A DNA stretch of 64,000 nucleotides from an uncultured Acidobacteriota bacterium (GTDB lineage: Bacteria; Acidobacteriota; Thermoanaerobaculia; Gp7-AA8): positions 1 to 64,000 of the forward strand of contig CAMPKJ010000001.1 in the NCBI GenBank assembly GCA_946887105.1, in the 5' to 3' direction. Under the pieces are notes generated by a model that had not been told where the DNA came from, ran no database searches, and worked only from the letters and a program-made list of their open reading frames with translations. Positions 57,779-64,000 of this stretch are shown here, one piece after another. Every line of letters starts with the position of its first letter. The stretch's first letter is position 1. A program made the translations under genes and the position numbers.

Positions 57779-59602
57779 TCACTCCCCGCCGCGCATCCTG
57801 CGGCTCAACTTCGCGAAGTTCGCCGGTTCCGGTTCCGCGGGTGCCGCTTCCCCCATCAGCGCCGCCGGTGCAGCGGCGACGGCGGGCTTCGGAGCGGGGC
57901 CGTTCAGGAAGTTGTAGAGCAGCGTGCGCTCGCCCGCGGTCATGTCGCGTGTGACCGGCATGAACCGGAAGTTCTCGAACGCCGCTTCATCCGTCAGTTG
58001 CTGGATCATCGCGCCGAACGAATAGACCTGCTGCGGGTTGGCGAGGTCGAGCCAGTTGTCCATGCACGGCGCCATCGCCTTCCAGTTCGCGAGCACGCGC
58101 GCGTACACGTTGTCCCAACTCGGATCGAGCAGGGCCACGTCGGGATCGGCCGGCAGCGTGCGCACGTACATGAACGTGTTCACCTGCGGATCGATGCCGG
58201 ACGCCGGACGCACGGGATCGGGTCCGGGCAGCGGCACGTATTGGGTGATGCTGCCCTGCACGCCGGTCACCGGGAAGCGCACGATGCCGTCGTCATCCGT
58301 AGTCAACGTGTAGCTGCTTTCCACCGTGCTGCCGTCGGCCGACATCACGCAGATCATCACGTCGATTCCCGCATCGGCGGGCTCGCCGCGGTCGTAGACC
58401 TGGAACGCCACCTCGCGCGTGTCGCCTTGATTGATGTAGAGATTCGGGACGAGCGGAAGCGCGCGCAATGCGGCTTCGGCGAGCAGGATGTTTCCGCCCG
58501 AGTCGCGGAGCTGCAGATCAGCCTCTCTCGCTTTCTTCGCTTTGTGGCGGTCGACGTGGAGCGTGATGATGCCCGACGTGCGCAGATACGACGGCGTGTC
58601 GTATTGCGGATAACCGAAGCTGGCCAGCGTTTCCGGCTCGCCCGTCTTCGGATCGATGGCGACGACGGTCAGCTCGCCGAGATCCTTCTTGACCAGATCG
58701 AGTCCGGTCTCGGGAATGCTGTTGGAGAGATCGAGCGTGATGGAGTCGCGCGTGAGCCGCGCGTGCGCGGTAGCGACGGTTTCGGATCCCTGCGCGAGCA
58801 GCGTGCGCTCGCACGGCTCGTGGACCGGCTCGTCGCGGCGCCACAAGCCGATGACGCCCACCATCATGCTGCGCGCGGGATTGGGCTGGAATCCGCCGCC
58901 ATTCAGCTTCGCGATCAGCGCGGTGCTCTCTTCGAGCAGCACTTTCTTGTCGATGATGCCGGGGTTGTCGTAGTAGATCGTGCGGTACGCATTCCACTGC
59001 ACGGTCAGACCGAGCACGTCGTCGTCGTCCTCTAGCTCGCGCTTCAGCGCCTTCAACGCCGCCGAGTCGAAGGCGTCGACGGTCAGGCCGTCCTTCGCGA
59101 AGCACGTCTGCCAGACCACGGATGCGATGCCGGCGCGATAGCCGACTGGATTCCGATTGAAGTTGACGTAGCGCGCGATGAAGCGCGTGCTGCGCTTCGC
59201 GGCGATGCGATAGCCGCCGTCGATGCCGAACGTCATCGTGTCGAAGAAGAGCTGCGAGCTGTTCGTACCGTACGGCTCGAGATCGACGAGCATGCCGCTG
59301 AAACGCGCCGGCGAACCGACGAACGCATCGTGATGCTCGCAGCCGTGGCCGAGGTCGGCGCCGGTGATCGACGCGTCGTAGAACGTCGAGCGGTGCGTGC
59401 CCTGCGGGTTCCAGAACCCGCCTTTCGCGGGCGCGACAGCAGCGATGGCCTCCTTGCGAAAGGCCTCCACCTTGTCCTGCGCGTCGGGGAACACCGGCTC
59501 GCTGGAGTTCTCGTCGTAAAAGATCGTGGCGTTGTTGGTGACGATCGGATCCCAGGCGATCTGCCCGCTGAACAGAATGCGCGGCGTTTCGAGGACGCTC
59601 AT
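57779..59602 (-). CDS. VioB N-terminal-like protein (bisindole synthase, split)
   Basis: 607 aa. Matches the N-terminal part of VioB/RebD/StaD, enzymes that couple two indole-3-pyruvate imine molecules in violacein and rebeccamycin pathways. Seen: start VLETPRILFSGQ (VioB: ILDFPRIHFRG), EDDDDVLGLTVQW (191-203), MMVGVIGLWRRDEP (246-259) and FMPVTRDMTAGE near the C-terminus, all lining up in order with VioB. The C-terminal ferritin-like half is missing here and is encoded by the gene just upstream on the same strand. VioB match is from memory of the protein, not a search. Confidence 0.75.
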   Translation of the reverse strand: MSVLETPRILFSGQIAWDPIVTNNATIFYDENSSEPVFPDAQDKVEAFRKEAIAAVAPAKGGFWNPQGTHRSTFYDASITGADLGHGCEHHDAFVGSPARFSGMLVDLEPYGTNSSQLFFDTMTFGIDGGYRIAAKRSTRFIARYVNFNRNPVGYRAGIASVVWQTCFAKDGLTVDAFDSAALKALKRELEDDDDVLGLTVQWNAYRTIYYDNPGIIDKKVLLEESTALIAKLNGGGFQPNPARSMMVGVIGLWRRDEPVHEPCERTLLAQGSETVATAHARLTRDSITLDLSNSIPETGLDLVKKDLGELTVVAIDPKTGEPETLASFGYPQYDTPSYLRTSGIITLHVDRHKAKKAREADLQLRDSGGNILLAEAALRALPLVPNLYINQGDTREVAFQVYDRGEPADAGIDVMICVMSADGSTVESSYTLTTDDDGIVRFPVTGVQGSITQYVPLPGPDPVRPASGIDPQVNTFMYVRTLPADPDVALLDPSWDNVYARVLANWKAMAPCMDNWLDLANPQQVYSFGAMIQQLTDEAAFENFRFMPVTRDMTAGERTLLYNFLNGPAPKPAVAAAPAALMGEAAPAEPEPANFAKLSRRMRGGE

Positions 59603-60633
59603 GAGCTGGCTCCGGTAGTGGACTGCTTATCGAGGAAACTCGGTCCCGCCACTTGCGAGGCATCGGCGAGCGGTGTCGTCAGCGCCACCTGCGCGGCCAT
59701 GCGCAGGTCGAACATCGCGCGTACTGCATTGCCGAGGCGGCCGGTGTCGCCGGTGACGGCGGCGCGCAACTCGTCGACCATGCGCGAATACGCTTCATTG
59801 CACGCATCCTGCGCTGCCTGCGCGGCGGGTGGATCGTTCGAAAAATCGTGCGAGCCGGGATCTGCGATCGCGGGATAGACGTCGCTCCAGACGATGTCCA
59901 GCGTCTGCGGTCCCCACTGGTATCCGAGCGGATTGTCGGACTTCGTCAACACCAGGTTGCGCCAGCATTCGCCGAATCGATAGAAGTGCGCGATCTCGTT
60001 CTGAAAGTCGAGCGGGCTGTCTTCCGCTCCTTCGCCCTCGGACACGATCTCCTCGATCGCAAGATGCGCGTCGGCGTAGTTGTTGATCGCGAACAGCTGT
60101 CCGGCGAAAAACTGCGAGTCGTCGATCTGATTGCGGCCCGGAATCCAGGCGCTGGCCGGAAGCGTGGCCAGGAACTTGTCGAGCGCTGCGTAGAACTGTC
60201 CGATGGTCACCGCGGCCGGCGCGGCCTCGGCCATCATCAGCGTCTCCACCGGAAAGTCAGGCGGTTTCTCCGGCTGCTCGATGGCCATTCCCTGCGCCAT
60301 CGCGTCCTCCGAAAACGGCAGCAGATGGATGATCAGCGGGTCGCCGCCCGGAGGTCCGATGTCGCCGGGCAGCGGTCCGGGATAGATGGGCGGCGTCAGT
60401 TGCGGGGTGCCGCCGAGCGCGTTGAGGATGTTGCAGGCCAGGCACATGTGAATCATTTCCTGCATCGCCACCGACTTGATGCGGCTCTCGGCCTGAACGT
60501 TCTTGCCCGGAGGGATCGAGAACATCGCGTAGAGATACGGCGGCAGCGTGCCGAATTCGACGCCGATGGCGGTCTGGAGCATCGCCCATGCATCCTCGAC
60601 GGTGGCGATCGTCTTCCATTGCAGGTGAATCAT
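59599..60633 (-). CDS. Ferritin-like VioB C-terminal-type protein
   Basis: 344 aa, four-helix ferritin-like domain of the VioB type. The N-terminal helix has AIGVEFGTLPPYLYAMFSIP (E26), matching VioB DLELSVMLQYLYAAYSIP. A second motif AMQEMIHMCLACNILNALGG (E59, H62) matches EIAHEEMIHYLVVNNLLMAL. Later Glu/His residues (AIEEIVSEGEGA, EIAHFYRFGE) complete a possible di-iron site. It overlaps the partner gene by 4 bp (ATGA). In VioB the ferritin-like part is C-terminal; here it is the first gene. Confidence 0.82.
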   Translation of the reverse strand: MIHLQWKTIATVEDAWAMLQTAIGVEFGTLPPYLYAMFSIPPGKNVQAESRIKSVAMQEMIHMCLACNILNALGGTPQLTPPIYPGPLPGDIGPPGGDPLIIHLLPFSEDAMAQGMAIEQPEKPPDFPVETLMMAEAAPAAVTIGQFYAALDKFLATLPASAWIPGRNQIDDSQFFAGQLFAINNYADAHLAIEEIVSEGEGAEDSPLDFQNEIAHFYRFGECWRNLVLTKSDNPLGYQWGPQTLDIVWSDVYPAIADPGSHDFSNDPPAAQAAQDACNEAYSRMVDELRAAVTGDTGRLGNAVRAMFDLRMAAQVALTTPLADASQVAGPSFLDKQSTTGASS

Positions 60634-60670
60634 GATGTTGTCCCAGCCTCAGCCGTATGATACTGCCGTC

Positions 60671-61630
60671 ATGAAGCACAAAATCTCTGCCGCCCTGATT
60701 CTTTTCGTGCTTGCAGGCTGCGCGGACCGCGCGGCGATCTATCAGACCTACGGCGTGCACAACAAACCGAGCGTCAGTCCATGCGCAACGCCGGACTGCC
60801 GTTACGTGCGCGGTCCGGGCGAGCCCGCCGATCCGGTCTATCCGGAGTACTGGACCTCGCCATGGACGATGTATCGCGTGTTCAACAACTACGTGGACCA
60901 CTCGCCGCCGTACGACGGACGTCCGCCCGCTCCGTTGCGCGAAGGGATCGACTACGAGGTGTCGTACGGCGCGTCGTATTACGACTCGACGTGGCGCGGC
61001 GCGACCGGCTCGGGCGCGATGATGGAGCACTACGAGAAGCGCTGCCTGCCGATCTTCCCGATCTCGAATCACTTCACGTGCTCGTTCATCTCGCTGGGCG
61101 ACGTCGCATACTTCGTGACCTATCCCGAGGACCGGCCCGCGGACATGCCGCCGGTCTGTCTCTTCTCGCCGGCCAATCATCCGCCGCGCCGCGATTTCGT
61201 CAGTCATCTGCCGTACAGCTCCGGCGACAGCCAGCGCCTCGGCAACGGCGCGCAGGGCTATTCGTTCTGGATCGACGCGGAAAGCGGGACGCCCGTGCAA
61301 ACCGGCGCGAGTCCGGATCGCACCGCCGATCAGGACATTTTGTTCGGCTATGCGTTCGCGCCCGTGAACGGAGTGATGCAGCCGCAGTCGTTTTATTTTT
61401 CGGGCTATCCGCTGCCGCCCGCGAACGCGCCGATCGTGAGCCAGAACTACACGAATTTCACGGCGGCGAAACCCGATCCGGCGAAGACGTGGGATCAGGT
61501 CCGCCATCTCGACATCAGCACGCTGCCGAAGTGTCAGTTGTTCGATCCTCCTTCGAGCTCGGAGGAGTTGCTGCAGGGGACGAAGCGCGCGCCGACGTGG
61601 AAGGACATCGGGCGCGGCAAGCGCCGCTGA
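60671..61630 (+). CDS. Lipoprotein of unknown function
   Basis: 319 aa from ATG 60671; lipobox LAGC at about 15-18. The mature protein is Pro/Tyr/Asp-rich (GPGEPADPVYPEYWTSPW, YEVSYGASYYDSTW) with four Cys beyond the anchor. No family recognised. It is divergent from the ferritin-like gene with only 37 bp between starts, so both promoters overlap and the two may be co-regulated. Confidence 0.72.
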   Translation: MKHKISAALILFVLAGCADRAAIYQTYGVHNKPSVSPCATPDCRYVRGPGEPADPVYPEYWTSPWTMYRVFNNYVDHSPPYDGRPPAPLREGIDYEVSYGASYYDSTWRGATGSGAMMEHYEKRCLPIFPISNHFTCSFISLGDVAYFVTYPEDRPADMPPVCLFSPANHPPRRDFVSHLPYSSGDSQRLGNGAQGYSFWIDAESGTPVQTGASPDRTADQDILFGYAFAPVNGVMQPQSFYFSGYPLPPANAPIVSQNYTNFTAAKPDPAKTWDQVRHLDISTLPKCQLFDPPSSSEELLQGTKRAPTWKDIGRGKRR

Positions 61631-61653
61631 GATGACGTGCTAACCTCCGCGTC

Positions 61654-62598
61654 GTGTCGCGCCGCACAGCGATCCTGATCGCAATCGTCATCGGCATCGC
61701 AGCCGGCAGCGCGTCCGCGGTGATTCCTCATTCGATCCGCTTCCGCGGCGTCGGCCTCGGCGACATCGGGCTGCCCGTCACCGGCGTCTACGCGTTTCAG
61801 CACGGCGGATCGCCGTATGAGCTGCGGTTGCGGGGGACGGCCGCGCCGCTCTATCCCTTCACCACGATGGTGCTCCTCTGGCCGCTCACGTGGTTACCGA
61901 TGAAGCTCATCGTTCCGGCGTTCATCGGTCTCGCGTCGGCTGCGCTCGCGTATGGATTGACCCATCAGCAGAAAGCGTGGCGGCTGCTGCTCTTTCTCTC
62001 GCCGCCGTTCTGGGCCGCCATCGAATCGGTGCAGTGGTCGCCGCTCGTCACCGCGTCGCTGCTGTTGCCGGCGTTGCTGCCGCTTGCGGTGCTGGCGAAG
62101 CCGCAGCTCGCGATCGTGCCCGCGATCAACGGGCGCTGGTCGCTCCGCACAGTCGCCGCGACCGTGGCCATCGTGCTGATCTCGATCATCATCTGGCCGG
62201 CGTGGCCGATCGAGTGGCTGCGGAAAGGCAACTTCCACACGTTCGTCGGATTCTCACCGCTGCTGGTCGTGCCCGGCTTTCTTCTGATCGCCGCCGCGAT
62301 TGCGTGGCGATCGCGCTCGGCGCGCCTGCTGCTGGCGATGTCGCTTCCGATGCAGCGCTATTTCTACGATCAGCTGCCGCTGTTCCTCATCCCGCAGAGC
62401 TGGCGCCAGATGGTCGTGCTCCTGGCGACGTCATGGTGCGCGGTGGGCGTGGCGTGGTGGCGCGGCTGGTATGCGATCGGCTCGGGAGTGCAGACGCGCG
62501 CGGGCTTCGCGGCGGTGGTCGTCGGTACGTTCCTGCCCGCGCTGGCGATGGTGTTGCTCGAACACTATCGAGCTATTCGCCGCTCGCCTCGCGAATGA
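61654..62598 (+). CDS. Polytopic membrane protein, possibly GT87-like
   Basis: 314 aa with about eight hydrophobic helices. The first loop has IPHSIRFRGVGLGDIGLPVTG and HGGSPYELRLRG, and PLYPFTTMVLLWPLTWLP follows. This style is seen in DUF2029/GT87 glycosyltransferases, but no catalytic motif is clear, so the call is tentative. GTG 61654. Its last 26 bp overlap the convergent zinc-ribbon gene. Confidence 0.6.
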   Translation: MSRRTAILIAIVIGIAAGSASAVIPHSIRFRGVGLGDIGLPVTGVYAFQHGGSPYELRLRGTAAPLYPFTTMVLLWPLTWLPMKLIVPAFIGLASAALAYGLTHQQKAWRLLLFLSPPFWAAIESVQWSPLVTASLLLPALLPLAVLAKPQLAIVPAINGRWSLRTVAATVAIVLISIIIWPAWPIEWLRKGNFHTFVGFSPLLVVPGFLLIAAAIAWRSRSARLLLAMSLPMQRYFYDQLPLFLIPQSWRQMVVLLATSWCAVGVAWWRGWYAIGSGVQTRAGFAAVVVGTFLPALAMVLLEHYRAIRRSPRE

Positions 62599-63094
62599 AG
62601 GCCAGCGCCTGCGATCGCCGCTCGTGCCCTTTGAGCTTGCGCGCAATCTCCTGCAGCGACTCGTACAGCTCGGCGCCGAACGCTTCGCGCAGCCGCCGGT
62701 CGTAGCCAGCCTCGTCGCGCGCGCGACGTTGCCGTGCGCGCCACTCGGCGGTCCAGAACTCGTCGATCCGCTCGAGCAGTTGCCGCTCCGCGAGGCGCGA
62801 CCATTCGCCCGCATCGAACCAGATGCCGCGGCAACTGCCGCAGCGCTCGAGATGGATCGTCAGATCGTCGAGCTCGACTTCCGCCCGGCTCATGATCGCG
62901 CGGTCGAGCGGACAGCGTCCCGTTTGCGGATCGTGGTCGTCCTGCTGTTTCGCCGGCTCTCCGGAAACGATCTCCTCGTCGAGCAGCTCCACCAGCATGC
63001 GCGGGACGAACATGCCTCCGCAGCCGGCGCACTTATAGGCACCGCGCGGCATCGGAGTGAGCTCGTCGTCCGACTTCGGGCAGATTCGTTTCAT
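62573..63094 (-). CDS. TFIIB-type zinc-ribbon protein
   Basis: 173 aa. Three Cys clusters: CPKSDDEL (about 5-12), CAGCGGMFVP (about 22-31) and CPLDRAIM/CGSCRGIWFD (about 61-100), the last with the zf-TFIIB hallmark. A charged C-terminal half (RRARDEAGYDRRLREAFGAE) is probably helical. Function unknown. Starts 6 bp after the FN3 gene stop on the same strand. Confidence 0.82.
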   Translation of the reverse strand: MKRICPKSDDELTPMPRGAYKCAGCGGMFVPRMLVELLDEEIVSGEPAKQQDDHDPQTGRCPLDRAIMSRAEVELDDLTIHLERCGSCRGIWFDAGEWSRLAERQLLERIDEFWTAEWRARQRRARDEAGYDRRLREAFGAELYESLQEIARKLKGHERRSQALAFIREASGE

Positions 63095-63100
63095 CGTTTT

Positions 63101-64000
63101 CTATTGTGCGGTCACGACCACATCATCGAACGCCACGCCCCAATCCGCGATCGTGCTGTCGGAAGTGAAGCGGAAGCGCACCTTCACATTGCTCTGGCCC
63201 GCGTACGCATTGAGGCTGAGCGAGACCTGCGCGGCCCACGATGGATATCCGGACGACTGGCCGGAGACGCTGCGGATCTGCGTCCAGCTCGTGCCGCCGT
63301 TGGTCGAGACTTCGACGCGGAAGAAGTCGTAGCCGGACTCGGTCTTGTACTTGTTGTAGAACGTCAGCGTCGCCGCGGTCTTGCCGGCCAGGCTGAAGGA
63401 CGGCGAGACCACGCTCCAGTCGGCGCTGTTGAGATACGTCGAATAGCCGACGTTCGACTTGAAGCGCTTCGCGCCGCCGTGCGAGTCGGTGGACGTTTCG
63501 ATCGCCCATCCCGAGCCCGTGTTCTTCGTGAATGTCCAGCCGAGGGCGCCGCTCTCCGCGCCTTCGTTGATCAGCGTCACCGGGACCGAGCCGCCGGTCG
63601 TGGTGAACGAGCGCTGCACCGATGCCGGGCCGGCGCCGCACGCGTTCTTCGCGACCACCTTCCAGTAATACGTCGTCGACGCGGCGAGGCCGGAGACGGC
63701 CTTCGATGTGGAGGATGAGTTCGAGTGGAATGGCGGCGTGGTGGAGGTGCCGAGGTAGAGATCGTATGAAGTCGCGCCGGAGACGGCGGACCAGGAGAGC
63801 GTCGGCGAAGTCGAGACGCCGGTCGCGCCGGAGGCAGGGGAGCTCAGCCCCGGTGTATTCGGCAGCGTGCACGATGACGTGCCCCAGGTGATCCACATCG
63901 GCGCGGACCAGACGTTGTTGCCGTCGGCCTGCACCGCGAGGACGTAGTAATACCAGGTCTCGCCGGACGTCTTCGGCGCGAGCGCCGCGCTGAGCGTGGC
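63101..64000 (-). CDS. Secreted FN3-repeat protein (5' end outside window)
   Basis: The frame is open to the right edge; 299 codons are visible. There are two beta-sandwich regions of fibronectin III type: LSSPASGATGVSTSPTLSWS with YDLYLGTSTTPPF and TTYYWKVVAKNACG, preceded by SGETWYYYVLAVQADGNN from another copy. The C-terminus (about residues 120-275 from base 63934) is a jelly-roll-like domain (NEGAESGALGWTFTKNT, FYNKYKTESGYDFFRVEVS, DDVVVTAQ) like those behind extracellular proteases. The catalytic domain, if any, would be upstream of the window. Confidence 0.8.
   Translation of the reverse strand, partial: ATLSAALAPKTSGETWYYYVLAVQADGNNVWSAPMWITWGTSSCTLPNTPGLSSPASGATGVSTSPTLSWSAVSGATSYDLYLGTSTTPPFHSNSSSTSKAVSGLAASTTYYWKVVAKNACGAGPASVQRSFTTTGGSVPVTLINEGAESGALGWTFTKNTGSGWAIETSTDSHGGAKRFKSNVGYSTYLNSADWSVVSPSFSLAGKTAATLTFYNKYKTESGYDFFRVEVSTNGGTSWTQIRSVSGQSSGYPSWAAQVSLSLNAYAGQSNVKVRFRFTSDSTIADWGVAFDDVVVTAQ

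Overview
The window is one 64-kb stretch of a high-GC, Gram-negative-type chromosome, densely packed with short overlapping operons. Several features point to Acidobacteriota, possibly near Thermoanaerobaculia or Vicinamibacteria: secreted CHRD, DNRLRE and DUF3011 proteins, zinc-ribbon Ser/Thr kinases, sigma factors fused to membrane domains, a zinc-finger/TPR partner of an ECF sigma factor, GlgE with a TreS-maltokinase fusion, and palindromic repeats at gene ends. This placement is inference from gene content only; there is no rRNA or tRNA in the window.

Layout. 1-5.9 kb: two-component and c-di-GMP signalling (histidine kinases, receiver, a GGDEF gene convergent with an EAL gene). 5.9-8.8 kb: two convergent secreted proteins that share a beta-rich module. 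8.8-13.7 kb: a non-ribosomal-peptide accessory set (Sfp-type PPTase, PvdE-type exporter, SPFH protein, MbtH, type II thioesterase) with no NRPS. 13.6-18.3 kb: DUF3011 repeat protein, VOC protein, sigma factor with membrane tail, DUF962 protein, receiver and a membrane protein. 18.36-30.07 kb: a visibly lower-GC segment flanked by about 60-bp inverted repeats, with every gene on the minus strand. It holds an ECF sigma factor, a zinc-finger/TPR protein, a small secreted peptide with a duplicated octapeptide, an AraC-type regulator, a 76-aa protein, a 2,389-aa teneurin-like RHS/YD protein and a small downstream ORF.

30.1-35.4 kb: GlgE and TreS-Mak, the trehalose to alpha-glucan route. 35.4-38.5 kb: small metabolic and membrane genes ending in a 2-hydroxyacid dehydrogenase. 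38.6-41.6 kb: an overlapping minus-strand operon (FAD disulfide oxidoreductase, YdjY-like protein, Cu/Zn SOD, lipoprotein). 41.7-45.4 kb: overlapping kinase, TPR-like and Ser/Thr dehydratase genes. 46.8-50.3 kb: a CHAT protease paired with an alpha/beta hydrolase. 50.4-52.9 kb: a divergent membrane pyrophosphatase with a clear intrinsic terminator. 53-57.8 kb: TIGR02588/TIGR02587 pair, di-heme peroxidase-like protein, sterol-desaturase-like protein, TfoX-N protein, an unlisted 44-aa metallothionein and CrcB. 57.8-60.6 kb: a two-gene, domain-swapped version of VioB/RebD-type synthase. 60.7-64 kb: lipoprotein, membrane protein, zinc-ribbon protein and an FN3 protein cut by the window edge.

The most notable items are the split VioB-like pair, the inverted-repeat-bounded RHS segment with its candidate peptide signal, the orphan NRPS accessory set with a thioesterase that seems to need an ATT start, and the CHAT-hydrolase pair.
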